Origin: Lingula anatina
Lineage: Eukaryota; Brachiopoda; Lingulata; Lingulida; Lingulidae
Reading direction: 5' to 3'
Length of the DNA: 64,000 bases
Assembly: GCF_001039355.2 (NCBI RefSeq)
Contig: NW_019775435.1
Coordinates: forward strand, 331,007 to 395,006
Part shown: piece after piece, positions 41,901-53,799 of the stretch
Position numbering within the stretch: the stretch's first letter is position 1
Layout: the number at the start of each line of letters is the position of its first letter
Notes under the pieces: model-generated
Database searches by the model: none
The model's input: the letters and a program-made list of their open reading frames with translations, nothing else
What the model was told of the DNA's origin: nothing
Made by a program: the position numbers and the translations under genes

Positions 41901-44900
41901 TGTGAACGTTTTTGTGTTTGTCCGTGACAGCGTGCTCCGTCGGATTTGTATCGTTTCTTGGAATGTTGGTAGGTGGTGAAGAAGGCACAGATAGCATCTT
42001 TGCTGCTGGTTTATCTTTGTCCTCAGTGTCAGCAGTTCTCAAATTGCTTTCAGTGATGACATTTATTGCAGAAACGCCTGTATTATTTCTGTCATTGGTG
42101 CCTTTCCCGGCTTGCTTCTTCGACGGACAATTACATGAATACAAGGACAAGGACCTACACTTATCAAATCCCGTAGTTGTTTTTTGGTCGTTCGTCGTGT
42201 GGTCCCTAGGGGGCAGCAAAATCGTCGTGGTGGTAGAAACCAAAAGAGCGATGCACGCAAATACCAACATTGAGCTTTGGTATGGTATCCCCGCGTCATA
42301 AGCCAGCTTGAAAGGGAATGTAAAAAAATTATGATCTCAAAAACTACCTACGAAAATAGTCATTAAAAAACTTATAAGCATGGAGAGCCATGGAGAATGA
42401 ATTATACTTTTACCTTTACAAAGAGAAAAGACGACGTGCTCATGTCCGTTGCTCCGGAGATCACTAGCCCAAGAGTCGTTTTGCTCTGAGGAAAAAACTG
42501 CGGCATCTGCATATCTGTGGTAAGGTACATAACGCCACCTAGGTAGTGGGCGACAGCGCCTGGGAAGAGAAGCCACTCCAGACCTGAAAAGGGATGCTTG
42601 TAATCAATATTACTGCCTAGAAATATTTGAGAAATACGCAGGTTGCTGCTATGTTCAAAATCTTTGGTTTATGATAACGTATTATGGCTATTTGTAAGTG
42701 GACAAAAAATTATTTTCATTCTTCAATTCTTAAAAAAACGGCTCCCCATTGATCAAAACTTGACCACGTGAATACAAACTACAATGGGCCACTCTTCAGA
42801 GCGAATGTGAACATTTAATCAAGTTTACATTAAAAAAGATCAACGAAGAGATCGATCTGTCCTCTGATTAAAAGGTGTTACTTGTAACATTTAAAGGAGT
42901 GACATCAATGTGTTTGACATTATAACGTGATTTGTATATCAAACAACATGAGGTGTTATCTATTTATGGCTTATACATGTAAAAAGCGAAAACATTGGTT
43001 CACTACAACTACTCTCGTGGACTGTTAATAATGTGCAAGCATAAAACGGAATTGCTCGTAAGTTAACTAAAAATAACCATTTAAAATATAACTTAACCTG
43101 GCTTGGCAAAGGCCATCATCAGCGTTCCAGCGAAGCATAAAGACCTGAAATAAGAAAGGTTAAAATTATTGTGTATGAAGGTCAAAGATGAACGTCTTGA
43201 GGATCGGGAACCTATTTTTCTTGTCATTCGTGACAATAGGTATCGGCGCCTGTCTTTCTTGCAATGCCAATAATCTATCGTTGTTTACGTGACCCTGGGT
43301 GACAAATCCACTTAGATATCAAAATAGACAAATCGTTGAATGATCTAAACTACAATAAAATGACTTTGAAGCGACACGAATCCCACGGCCCTTGTGACAG
43401 GGATGGTACACGTAGTCATAGGAATGGAAGTCCGGGTCCCCTATGATTAGTACGGGTTAGCTAATTAAAGTTGGAGTGTTGGGGTCAGTATCTATATGTT
43501 CAGAGAAATGGGGAACGGACCACGGTTCCTGGTGGGCTATCAGTTCTGTCACGCCGGCCCTTCGAACAATATAGGATAAGTACACTTGTAAGCTCAAATT
43601 ATATCTCAGCTGCGCTCAGGAATAATTGTTCTCTTATATGTCGCATACAGTGGACGACTAGTGTTGTAACTAGTATTTAATTGGTGCGTACAGAATTGTT
43701 TGATTAATATAGCAATATTCAAAAATGAAATGTGTGAACCATTACTAAACACCCGTGGAGTCTCCCAAGGCCTTTAAAATTGAGTTTATTATTATTATTA
43801 TTATTATTATATACGGCAGACGAAATAGAAATAAATTATTTTTTCATCAATGTCGTGAAGATCGAATGTACTCATACAATCATTGCATATACATGTAGAT
43901 CCATTGCTGTTCTGCCTCACAAATAATTCCAACTTTTAATGGTGAAATACCCTCCAGACATTCCTAACTCAATAAATGTGTCTGACTCTCAACTGCTGTT
44001 CTCTATTCTCAACTGCATGGTCTGTCCCTAGACGGCGCTGATTTCAGCTCGCCAGAAATCGTGATTTTAACCATACAGGGAAAGGGCTTGATTAGATCGA
44101 CGTCTGAACCAACTCAGATATGCCGTTTGAAGCCATACAGTCTTTTTCTTGTCTTTCGTAATGGCTAATTTTTTTGGTAAATAATTGAGATGTCACCAAT
44201 CTGAAGCGCACATAAAATACTTATCCAAACGGCTCGGTTTGTTAATTTTGTCACGGACGTGCACCTGCGTCCTAGAAGATGAATACAGAACCGTCAATTC
44301 AGGATAAGTGCATGTTTTGCCGTTATTTACAATTCAAGTGCAATGTATTAACATGAGTTACAGTACCTTTTTTCTTGTCTTTCACATTGGATATTTTTTT
44401 TTGGTAAATAATTGAGAGGTCACCAACCTGAAGCGCACATAAAATACAGGGTGACACACACAAAAAAAAAAAAAAAACGGTCATCACCTAATATCACCTT
44501 GATTAACTTTTGAAATAAATAATCAATTCCTTTTATTTTCCAGATTTATCAAGAAAAATTAATGTTCTAAGAGTCTACCAAATTCGACCTTCGAGATGCC
44601 ATGGACTACTGAGGAAAAGACATTTTTTCATAATCCCCGAAGAAGGCCTAGAGGCCGAAAGCTTGGATAATATGTGACTTCTGTTAATTAGATCTTCAGA
44701 GATGCATCAGTAATAATACTTATTTAAGATATGCCGTTTTAAGTCATGCACTGCACTCTTTTTCTTGTATTTCGAATTGGCTTTTATTTTGCTAAATAAT
44801 TGAGATGTCACCAACTTGAAGCGCACATAAAATACTACTCCAAACGGCTCAGTTTGTTAATTTTGTCACGGATGTGCAACTGCGTCGAAGAAAATGAAAA

Positions 44901-47900
44901 TAGAACCGTCAATTCAGGGTAAGTGCGTGTTTTACCGATATTTACAATTCAAGTGCAATGTATTAACATGAGTTACAGCAAGTTCTTTAAATTATAAATG
45001 GCAGTAACGTATAGACTTCCATGACAGACGCGACATGAGGTTTAACGATCAACATGTATTTCTTCTTGGCCAAGGACATGCCGTCCCTGAAACTAGTCCC
45101 ACTACTGAGATAAAGCGTTCTGCGGCACGGGATAATACCATCATAATAAAATATAAAAGCCCTGTCAAAACAGCTAATACAAACTACCTACATGACAAAA
45201 AAGTAAAAAAAAAGGATTTTCATTGTCGCCTGTTATCACACTAGTCATCAATATGATAGTAATAATAATAGTAATAGTAATTTATTTTCACATTTATGCA
45301 TACAAAGGTATGAAATGAAATTAAATATGATCTATCGATAAAATTAAATTAAATTAAATTAAATTAAACCAACTGTGCTCATTAAAATACGTACTGTTGA
45401 TTGGCAAAGTATTTATGGTAGGTGTAGAAGTTGTTATTTACCAGTGTCAATACACTGTGACTCTCAATAACCGCCCGGTAATATGTTACTAGTAGTTCTT
45501 GGTTGACATAGGATGGCATAAAGCACCGTAGAATATAAAGGTTTTGCTTGCCCTGAGTGTCAGGCCCACTGTGAAGCTAGCTTGCTAACTATTCAAACGT
45601 TTTCATGGGATAGCTTCACAGTTTTGCTGATATGGGTTATATATGAAATCAAGATCGAGCTGGCAAAACTGATCATATCATCATTTTCAGGTCTGTAGTT
45701 GTACTGATGGCCAGATCGTTGGGTGGCCAGAGTCACTCATGACTGACTTCACTTTCTTGAGCACTCGTCTCTCGTACAAACTTTCTACTGATGGTAATTC
45801 TCTATCCCTACAATACGACTGGTAGTTTTCACTGCGCAGTCAAGGCGATTATTGTTTACCGCTGTAGCACTAAAACACCAAGGCCCAGTTTTATAAAGGA
45901 CGTTTAGCACAAACCACCGGTTAAATCCAGCGTTTAACCTAAACAACGTTTAACCGGGTTTCATAAACGTCGTTTAGCACTAACCAATGGGTACATTTTC
46001 TTAACGGTTGGTTAAATTTATACGCTCGAGGGAGGTAGTTTAAATTCCTTAAACGCCGGATAAAAATGGCAAACCTGCTGCGGTTTGCCAGAAATCATCA
46101 CAGATATATACCTTTTAGACAGAGAAGAGACAGAAATTTCAGTAGAGATTTATTTGATTTTGATGGAGCAACTGAGCAAGAACTCATTGAAAGATTTAGA
46201 TTCAGTAGAAATTCGATACTGTATTTAGAAAACTTACTTCAAAACCAACTAGCTCCAGAGACGGAAAGGAATCATTCTTTCAAGGAAACTAGTTTCATTT
46301 TGAATATTTCTATGATATTATTATTATTTATTCATTTATTATAATAATTATTATTATTATTTGAAAATAAGTACATAAACATACTTTGGCAATCTAAATC
46401 AATCTAAATCATCTCTTTGTTTTCTCAGATATTATTGACATTGCCAAAGTACATTAAAGAATAGCAGACAACACAAATGAACAATGGATTAATTGTGGGT
46501 ATTTTATTTTGTTTATAGAAACCCATTGCATTCTGGGAAATTTTATTTCCAAATATGGTCTGGATAGGTTGTTCATAGCAACTAAACACTGGTTAATTAA
46601 ATTAAACGTCTGTTAACTAACCGTCTGTTTAAACGCTGTTTATAAAACACAGTTTTACCCGCCGTTTAGTTAACCAGTGTTTAGAGAATTTATCCACTGG
46701 TTAGGCTTATCCACTGGTTAGTGTTAACGTCCTTTATAAAAACGGGTCCAGACTGTGAAAAGCAGTGTCAGTACACTCCTAGCAGGCAAACGACATTGAT
46801 TCTACGTTAATTCAACGTTGATCCACCAAAATTAATGTTGATTGCACGGTGAATCAATGTCTTTTGTCTGCTGGGCTGTGACTCTCAATAACCGCCTGGT
46901 AATATTTTACTAGCAGTTCTTGGTTGACAAAAATGAAATGTCTGAACCAATACCAACCACCGTGAAACCCATGACCTGAAGCGCTGTAGAATATAAATGT
47001 TTTGCTGAGCCTTTAATACAAACAATTTTGCCTATGTTGATCTGCCACTTAAGATCTAATCATCAGAGATATCTATGCCCAGAAATTAAAAATGTCTGAC
47101 TATTTCAACCTCGGAATCATTTATCATAAGATGGTTGATTTCTGTTGGGTTTCTTTCGTCTTTTTAACATTAAACTCAGTGTCGTTATCCGATCACCATG
47201 AAACAAAGTCCGAAATCCACTTGCTACTCCAGTACTTCAGTTTACATGAACTACGACATATATGTAACAAACATACATAGAAAGATGATGGCAACCCAGC
47301 GGGCAAATTATGTTGTTTTAACGTTGAAACAACGTTGAATCATAACGTTGATAAGACGTTGGATTAACATTGGATTTGAAAGTTGGATCAACGTCAGATA
47401 ACAACGTTGTATCAACCCCAGTTGTAAGACACTATTCTTGCATGAAAAGACATTAAAATGACCTGAAATGTTTTTATTTTTGGTACAAAACACAGGTACA
47501 CAATTATAACGTACACTGTAAAATCATCCAAGTGTCTGCTTTGTCTGATTTTTTCAACGCATTTAGCTCCTAATTATGTTTTGCACCTAAGCATGGTATA
47601 CCCTTTTAGCCTGGATGTGTTTAGCAGTAGGACATGTTTGATGGTTAAATATACAGACTTGACATTTAATATGGAATATTTCAGTTTTAAAGGTATACCT
47701 AGGTAAAAATGCGTTCTTTTTTCAAAAAATTCAGATTTCATATAAGACATCTGACTGGAGAAGTGTGAAGTCAGGTGTGTCGCTGCCAATTAACTGCTTA
47801 CCAAGTCTGTTGCACTGCTGCCTTGTGTAATATGCAGTAATTTAATTGGGCAGTGCTCCTTTGGGCTAGTCAAAGCTTGGCTTTGGCGAAGCATGGTTCT

Positions 47901-49378
47901 GTCAAAAAAGTATCCATATGTCGGCAAATACTGCATAGAAGAATTTGAAATTTTGCATGCAAGCGGTCAGCGGTTTTGCAGTGCGTAAAATGAGTTAAGC
48001 AGCGTTTTACATAACTGTTAAGCTGTGCCAGAATGGCGCGAAAAACACAGACATTGCCAGACAGATTATTGTGTCAAACGGAACGGTCTACACAGTTTTA
48101 TAGAGTTATGCCCAGTTTGAGGCACTACACAGAGACCAAGCCCAATGCATCGACGTCTTACCACCAAGGTATAGGACTCACTGTCCTTCAGGGTACACTG
48201 CTGCAGTTAAACCAAAACCACCCAGTCCGTTCTGAATGAGGGACAAATTGTCACCAAAACTTGTTTTTCAAGGCTCTTAGCGAACACCAAACTGATATCA
48301 GCAGGTTAGGATTCCAGACGACCTCTGAGGAAGCTACTGTAAACAGCAAAGCAGCCTAGTCTGTTTCTCTTATCAATTGGGGGCCATGACAGTTTTTGGG
48401 TAAAACAATGAAACCGCGTGGCTTTCTTTATTGAGGTCAGATTTAACCTTTACCGCTAAACTGGTCAAAGTTTACAGACATCCTGAAGAGGCCTACAGAC
48501 ATCCTGAAGAGGCCTACGACGAACCGTGTGCCACTTCTTAAATGACTAGGGTCATTGACAGTGTCAGTATTTAGAGTGGATACCACATTGGTGCCAAAAC
48601 ACCAATGGTAGTCATCGATGAAAACCTGAACCAGATCAAATAAAGGAATAATCTGGGAACCACTTGACTATTATTTGATAGGGGGCACCTTAGGAACAAT
48701 TTTAGGTTGCAGGGTAAGGTTGCCGGTTCACACAGAGCACTTTTAATAGCAGATAACTTACAGAACCAAGGTAATGAGTATTGGTCAGAACCTTGGTCAT
48801 CAAAATCGCCATATTTGAACCACACAGACAATGTGTGGGTAGGTCATTACTCGCCGAATTAACGGCCTGCATGTCCTACATCAAAACGGAGCCAAATTGG
48901 ACAAGTTTTAACCGTATTCTGGATTTTTATTCCAGATTAAACTCTAAAAAGCCTATCATAAGAAATGCCTTGCGGCTTGAAAGCTCTGGTAGCAGCAAGA
49001 TGAGGTCAAGCGTAACAGCGACTGTTGCTGTGACTATAGACACTGACATGGGGGGCCTTTGTGGGGCGTGTAACTCTTTTAAAGACAATAATTAGGAAAA
49101 TATGGAGATCCAAAATATTGCTTTCAATGGTTGTCGTATGACTTAAAATAGGCAATGTATTTTTGTTTGCTTCACTGACGAATACAATCAATGAACTGAT
49201 ATCACAATGACATCGAAGAGATTATCAAAAGTTATTAAAGCACGATTTTAATCCTTATTTTCATCTATCAGTTAGCAAAATAGGAAAAAAATTGATGAAT
49301 TATGTTTTGGAAAAAATATTCCATATTAAATGTCAAGTCTGTATGTATGGCCTTCAAGTTAGGATTTCCAAGGTTTAG

Positions 49379-49419
<41 letters not shown>

Positions 49420-51934
49420 ATAAAAAGAAAACAAAGAAGAGCAGCTATTTTGCCCCGACCGGTTTCATTCTTTCTTCAGGAGGTTTTGTTTATTTGTTAC
49501 TAGGTGATGTCATAAGGGCTAAAATGTGACGTCTGTAACAATGGGTGTTTAATTGCTGCTTTTACCAATGCTATTATCTATTCAATGTAGGTTTATACTT
49601 ATTAATGAATAGATTTTCTTTCATTTCCCTTTCTGTTTGGGTTGTTTCCCTAGTGAATTTATAAAATGGGAATACCGTAAAGTCCTTGTTTTTGTTCATA
49701 GAGCATTCCCTAATGTGCCCACTCACAGACGTGCACTGATATTTAGGTTGTCTTATTTGTTGTCTGTGAACGGTCATTCTATGTCTGAGAGTGTCTCCAG
49801 TTTGTCCTATATAGTTCTCACCGCATCCACTGCAAGTTAATACATAAATTAAATTTGAGCTAGTGCAGGTGAATGGGTGTTTAATTCTAAATGTAAGTCC
49901 ATTTTTAAATGTAAGATGGCTCCCCTCTTTAATTAGTGGACAGGTGCCGCACCTGGGTACCTCACATTTCTGTACTCGTATTGTTGAGGTTTCCACATTT
50001 GTCCTGGAATTGTTTTCAAATTTTGCTTTTGTTAAAATTTGCTTAAGTGATGGACTTTGTCTCTTACTCTTTATAATCTGCATTTCAGTTAGTATCTCAT
50101 TCATTTTGTCATCTTGTTTTACCAAAGGTAAGTTTCCAGTTATGACATTGTGTACTTCCGGATTTTTTTGATTATATGTTGATATGTACGGTATGGGTTC
50201 CTTTTTAATTTTGGATTTGTCGGTTTCCTTTGTTCGTACTGGGGTGATATGGTATAAAGTTAGTTGGATTATATTGTTGTATCCCATGCACGCTGTTTTG
50301 TTCAGCATGATCAATTGTTCAACAATATCTCCTTTTTAACTCGTGTCATCCCAGACACATTAAGCACAATATACCATACAATCTAGCTCGAAGACTATGC
50401 ATAATTGTCTCAAATGAAACCACATTAAAACAAAGGCTCAAAGATCTGGAAGGATTCCTATTAAGGAGACAATACCCAAGACAACTGATACAAACTGGGA
50501 TTAAAAAGGCAAAACAGATACCGAAGAACGACCTGAGGACCACCAAAGTGTTAGTTACAGTATTGATAAACAAAGTATCACGTTTTCAATATTAATATTT
50601 TAAATTACAATCACGACGACCAAACAACAACGTTGAGTCAATGACCAACATACAACGTTGAGTCAACGTCACATTATGACGGTGTTTTGACGTGGCTGGA
50701 TCAACGTTGATTTTACGTTGAATTTAGGTAGATCAAAGGCAATTCAACGTATCAACCTGTTTTCAACGTTGATTCAACGTCACTATGCCTGCTGGGACTG
50801 GTTACAGTGGTATGAACGATGTGTCCAGTATTTATTTTATTGCAACATCCAGATATATAGGTGTAGCCTATAAGAACCGTATATCAGCGTTAAAGTAGCG
50901 TATATGAGCGTTTGCGTGCCGTATATAAGCGTATGATTATCACATATGAGCGTATATGTCGTGCTCAGGAGCAAAACTTTGTTGATAATTATGAAGTGCA
51001 AACTTGGTCAAACCCAAAAGTTATGCGAAATTACACCAACGTAGAACGTATACTATCTAACAAATCCTTTATGTTTGTCTGCGTATGTGAAGATATCCCA
51101 GTCGTTGGTGCCATACGCTATATAGGGTAACAGGGCCTTAACCCTTCATTACGATCCGTTGGTGCGACAAACCTGGGAGGCTATTTACTGTATTTGCCAT
51201 CTTACCGGTGTACCGAAACTGTGGGTCCGTGAAACAGAAAGTCCGCCCTCCATTTATGTGGAATGGCTACGGTTAGCCTGACCTAAGTGGGTCAAAATCT
51301 ACGGCGAGGCTTACCTGCACAAATATTTGGGAGGCGGACTCTCGGTCATGGGTGACTTTCTGTCACACTACACCGACTTTAAAGTAATATCTTTTACTTC
51401 CCCAGCTTGAAAATGTTTAAGAGCCAAGTAAATCTATGATTTTTAACACTGTCGGTGTTATATAGAAAACAATGAAGAGGTATGTTGTTTTCAAAATGTT
51501 CAAAACATTTTGGAAAAAAAAAAACAAAAAACAAAACAAAAAAAAAAAAAACGTACGGGTGTTACAAGTTGTACTCACACACAAATTCCGCGAACACACC
51601 ATGTTCCACAAAGATCATAAATGTATCCTAGCACTGACGATAGCACAAGCGACGCACAAGCCAGGGTGTAAGCTAGATTTACCATTTCTTCTTGCCGGGC
51701 ACATCCAAGATCTGCCAGGTGATCGTGCTCTTGATCGCCAGACACCGTCAAGTTTATGTCGAGCGAGTATGTGAGAGTGGTGTTGTCGCAGAGATTGGCG
51801 TAAAACCCTGTATCCCTGAAGATGTAGACCAGCGACGGCCACCCCTGCACACACACGCTGAAGAGGCCAACTTCGATCAAAACGAAAGCCACGAGGAAGG
51901 CTTTGTACAGCGCTGGTTCATTTCCCCTCTCCAT
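38928..51934 (-). CDS. SLC43A3-like 12-TM transporter, copy B (intact)
   Basis: Exons in transcript order: 51934-51579, 43144-43098, 42583-42414, 42306-41676, 41241-41125, 40803-40635, 39789-39666, 39047-38928. Total 1734 nt, 577 aa, no stops. The protein starts MERGNEPALYKAFLVAF, has an extracellular loop with N-glycosylation sequons after TM1, the motif GYIYDLCGTWCVR between TM2 and TM3, and a 100-residue polar loop between TM6 and TM7. A membrane half from IFKSPLFWTTQVWF to a basic tail follows (PKKTKEN). It is longer than vertebrate SLC43A3 (about 490 aa), mostly because of that loop. Family members are plasma-membrane facilitators of nucleobases (SLC43A3) or neutral amino acids (SLC43A1/2); the substrate here cannot be read. 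Intron 1 (8.4 kb) is full of transposon remnants. Exon 4 uses an AAG acceptor, as in copies A and C. Confidence 0.88.
39545..39622. mobile_element. MITE fragment with repeated GGATCGATCTACGTAGAACG
   Basis: Half an element of the 19303-19558 subfamily. The arm is duplicated in tandem and it ends TTGGGAATGGACCCTTA. It lies 44 bp downstream of exon 7 of transporter B. Confidence 0.5.
39957..40192. mobile_element. PIF/Harbinger-like MITE (intron 6 of transporter B)
   Basis: Starts CACCCCATTTCCATAG after TAA and ends CTCTGGGAAGGCACCCC. Closely related to 18984-19209, but it sits in intron 6 here and in intron 5 in transporter A, so the two are independent insertions and not inherited from a common ancestor gene. 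Confidence 0.7.
43390..43560. mobile_element. Diverged MITE related to 28551-28708 (intron 1 of transporter B)
   Basis: Contains CATAGGAATGGAAGTCCGGG, a central AT-rich part and a TTCTGTCACGCCGG end. Confidence 0.45.
43785..43811. repeat. (ATT)n microsatellite (intron 1 of transporter B)
   Basis: ATT units. Similar AAT-rich tracts occur at 45255-45285, (AAATT)n at 45343-45368, and ATT-rich sequence at 46315-46362. Confidence 0.8.
44119..44985. repeat. Direct repeat of about 250 bp, two full copies and one partial (intron 1 of transporter B)
   Basis: Copies at about 44119-44370 and 44727-44980, with a partial copy at 44368-44450. Shared blocks: ATGCCGTTT, TTTTTCTTGT.TTTCG, AAATAATTGAGATGTCACCAA, TGAAGCGCACATAAAATAC, GGCTC.GTTTGTTAATTTTGTCACGGA, TTTACAATTCAAGTGCAATGTATTAACATGAG. 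No coding sequence. Confidence 0.75.
44600..44700 (+). other. Penelope-like 3'-end sequence with a possible hammerhead-like core
   Basis: The stretch CCGAAGAAGGCCTAGAGG then CCGAAAGC (44637-44662) has a 4-bp stem (GGCC/GGCC) with a TAGA loop, set between GAAGA and GAAA. Such GAAGAAGG...GAAA sequences are common near the ends of Penelope-like elements, which can carry hammerhead ribozymes. The first core segment is GAAGA where the hammerhead consensus is CUGAUGA, so activity is doubtful. Confidence 0.3.
45461..45556. repeat. Direct repeat, partner at 46866-47010
   Basis: Both begin TGTGACTCTCAATAACCGCC, continue GGTAATAT.TTACTAG.AGTTCTTGGTTGACA, and end GCTGTAGAATATAAA.GTTTTGCT-like. They flank the Harbinger-like insertion at 45888-46755. 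Confidence 0.6.
45888..46755 (+). mobile_element. PIF/Harbinger-like element with truncated transposase (intron 1 of transporter B)
   Basis: Termini are GGCCCAGTTTTATAAAGGACG and its near reverse complement CGTCCTTTATAAAAACGGGTCC. Multiple GTTTAAC / GTTAAAC sub-repeats lie inside each end. The only frame (46066-46344, 92 aa) starts MANLLRFARNHHRY and contains FDFDGATEQELIERFRFSRN, which resembles the N-terminus of HARBI1-type transposases just before the catalytic domain. The DDE core is missing, so the copy is non-autonomous. Confidence 0.6.
48009..48950 (+). pseudogene. Decayed Tc1/mariner-type transposase
   Basis: Scattered over three + frames are pieces in the order of a Tc1 transposase: IGAKTPMVVIDENLNQIK (48588-48641, the stretch after the second catalytic Asp region), then LLIADNLQNQGNEYWSEPWS and SKSPYLNHTDNVW (about 48750-48836), equivalent to the SPDLNPIEHLW signature of the family. 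Stops and frameshifts are frequent and catalytic residues are partly lost (HTDN in place of NPIE). It is an old, inactive copy. Confidence 0.55.
49381..49411. repeat. (AC)n microsatellite
   Basis: An AC run of about 15 units directly at the 3' side of the Penelope fragment. Confidence 0.9.
49430..50585 (-). mobile_element. Penelope-like retroelement fragment with an internal inversion
   Basis: The minus strand 50314-49574 is open for 246 codons. It ends in a GIY-YIG endonuclease domain (NLIYVLTCSGCGENYIGQTG, then LRHRMTVHRQQ, then a late ENLF), preceded by the CEVPRCGTCPL cysteine motif and the linker IIKSKRQSPSLKQILTKA typical of Penelope elements. Immediately upstream but on the + strand, 50341-50545 encodes the end of a Penelope reverse transcriptase (SCHPRHIKHNIPYNLARRL, then LLRRQYPRQLIQTGIKKA). 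In an intact element these two parts are contiguous in one frame, so here the 5' part is inverted. The 3' end carries CCTGAAGAAAGAATGAAACC (49481-49462). Confidence 0.75.
51205..51375. mobile_element. MITE of the AGAAAGTCCGC family (intron 1 of transporter B)
   Basis: About 170 bp with ends CGGTGTACCGAAAC and GTCACACTACACCG. Contains CAGAAAGTCCGCCCTCCATTTA, GGTTAGCCTGACCTAAGTGGGTCAAAATCTA and GGCGGACTCTCGGTCATGGG. Inverted relative to 12350-12506. Confidence 0.65.
51519..51552. repeat. Poly-A rich tract next to exon 1 of transporter B
   Basis: A and AAAC runs about 30 bp downstream (transcript sense) of the exon 1 donor; on the coding strand this is a T tract. Confidence 0.7.
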
Positions 51935-52049
51935 GTTTAACTGAACGCTTGCCGCCACTGTCGACTACATAAAAACAACCTGGAAATGCATATTCATGCG
52001 CGTAATCACGTAAGTACTTAAATTTATTAAAATTAAGTAAATATATATC

Positions 52050-52092
52050 GCGGTGTGTGTGTGTGTGTGTGTGTGCGCACACACACACAATC
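52050..52092. repeat. (GT)n / (AC)n compound microsatellite with inverted halves
   Basis: GT repeats followed by GCGC and AC repeats, a self-complementary simple sequence just upstream of transporter B. Further simple tracts upstream are (CT)n at 52326-52354 and ACGC/AC repeats at 52378-52450. Confidence 0.85.
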
Positions 52093-52479
52093 GCATTTCA
52101 TCTGTCATTAACAAAGTGTCTATTAATTAAGTCTTTTGATGATGAGAACGCAGTGACAGCGGTGAGGTCATGAACAACACATCGCCTTGTTTGTTCCTGT
52201 TCGTAACAATGCTGTATACTCGAGCTCCCTATGGCGGGTGATAGTACAAGTAGATCATTAAAACCAGTTTAATTACATTTGGTGTACATGTTGCTCGGTA
52301 TTTATTTTTACTTTTCTTTGTGTCACCTCTCTCTTTCTCTCTCTCTCTCTCTCGCAAGCAAGCAAGCAGGAATGCAAGCGCACACATATGTACACGCACG
52401 TACGCACGCACACGCACGCAGGCACGCACATACACACACACACACACACGCTGAGGGAAAGTGTTATTCAATGTGAACA

Positions 52480-53100
52480 CACTCCAATTTTTAGTGTATC
52501 GCCGAAATTCATAGCCTCAATATCTTCCGTTCAAAATTATAACAAAAAAGGTATAGAGTTTCACCTGGGGACTAATGGTGTCCTTAGCAGCAATTTTGCA
52601 TATGTCCACCATCACCTGTCAGGTCAAAGAAGGTTTATGAATGCGTCGCCCTGTCATAACTGCGACCTCAGTTAACTTATACCTAGGTTGGCCTTTCGTC
52701 ATTATGTCCAAGTACCTAGGGATGTTATGTGACCGTGGCGATATGCTGATCACTGAAGACTGTCCATTTAGCCAAGCTTCAGTGAAGTTCAAGGGCAACC
52801 TCGAGCCGCTACCCAGAAATATCTAGCTTCACTCGACATTTCTGTGTAGCGTCTTTCGGAAAACTCGGATTTAACCTCGATGTATAGTCTAGAATTTCAC
52901 GACTACATCTTGGTTAAATCAGTCGAGGTCTCCAAAATGCTGAAAGGTTTATCGCCAGGCCGTCAGAATGGCCTGAACGGAACATATTCTTCAAAAAACA
53001 TGCCCCACTAATGACATTTTTATCAAAATACACAATTTGGAAGTAATTTTGTAAATTTTGAGCTTCAAAACACCTCCCTTTTAGCTAGGTCTGGGAGTAA
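52480..53100. other. Spacer upstream of transporter B, no gene seen
   Basis: No coding frame with family signature, RNA gene or known repeat recognised. Confidence 0.4.
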
Positions 53101-53455
53101 ATGAGCTGCGAAGTTTTGAGCATGTTCAAAACAATCGCAGAGAGAACGCGATGGAGGATGGACGCTGCAAGGTCGCTCAAAGGACGCAGAAATGACGCAC
53201 AAGCATCGCCGTGGTCGCAAAGAGGACGCACAGAAAAGAGCTGCATGTGCCTATCTAAATTATATCAATTGTATACAGTAAAACGATGATTGTTCGATAG
53301 TTTAATAAATATTTGTTACCTGTAGATCTATTATATTATGGTTCGCTTTTGATAATTTATCATAAATCATATCTGAAAATGATAAATGAGCGCGGCTATG
53401 TTATAGTAGTGAATCTTTCTCTTCTGATCCAATGCTCTGATATCATCTATTTAAA

Positions 53456-53680
53456 CCCCCTTTACATTGGACGGCGTCCTTTCTGCGTCCAGCAGTACGG
53501 CCCCATTTGAGAGTTAAAGAAGTATAATACTTTACGTGCCGACAACTGGCAGATCATTGAGCATTCATTCTGATACAAAATCAATGCTCATGCCTCCTTA
53601 TTAAGACCACAGCGATGCCAAATTTCATGGTCGCAGAAAGGACGCAGAAGGGACGCCGTCCAGTGTAAAGGGGGCTTTAG
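53456..53680. mobile_element. MITE with CCCCTTTACATTGGACGGCGTCC inverted ends
   Basis: Full-length copy, inverted relative to 30377-30592. Shares the internal blocks TTTACGTGCCGACAACTGGC, CATTGAGCATTCATTCTGATAC and AAATTTCATGGTCGCAGAAAGG, and ends GGACGCCGTCCAGTGTAAAGGGGGC. Confidence 0.75.
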
Positions 53681-53799
53681 AGATCGTGCGTCCTCGGAGT
53701 TCTCGTCAGACGTAGCGTTGTCGCAGGATGAAAATTAAATCGCAGCGGACGAAGTAGTAAGTACTTTATGAGTAGGTGTGTTGTGCTCTAAACGTGGGG

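Larger units (their letters stand above)
47295..50798. mobile_element. Composite insertion bounded by CCAGCGGGC / GCCTGCTGGG ends with ACGTTG repeats
   Basis: The left end (47297-47420) has CCAGCGGGCAAA followed by many AACGTTG units. The right end (50605-50798) has the same units inverted, ending ATGCCTGCTGGG. A third, small copy with both ends lies at 46785-46873. Inside are a decayed Tc1-type transposase (48009-48950) and a Penelope fragment (49430-50585). This looks like a DNA-transposon family with subterminal ACGTTG repeats into which other elements inserted. Confidence 0.5.

Noticed and set aside
49574-50314. The longest open frame of the window (246 aa) as a host gene
   Set aside because: It contains the GIY-YIG and cysteine motifs of Penelope-like retroelements and lies beside an inverted piece of Penelope reverse transcriptase, so it is transposon sequence.
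52050-52092. GT/AC inverted tract as a hairpin gene or regulatory stem
   Set aside because: It is a compound microsatellite whose self-complementarity follows from its simple composition.
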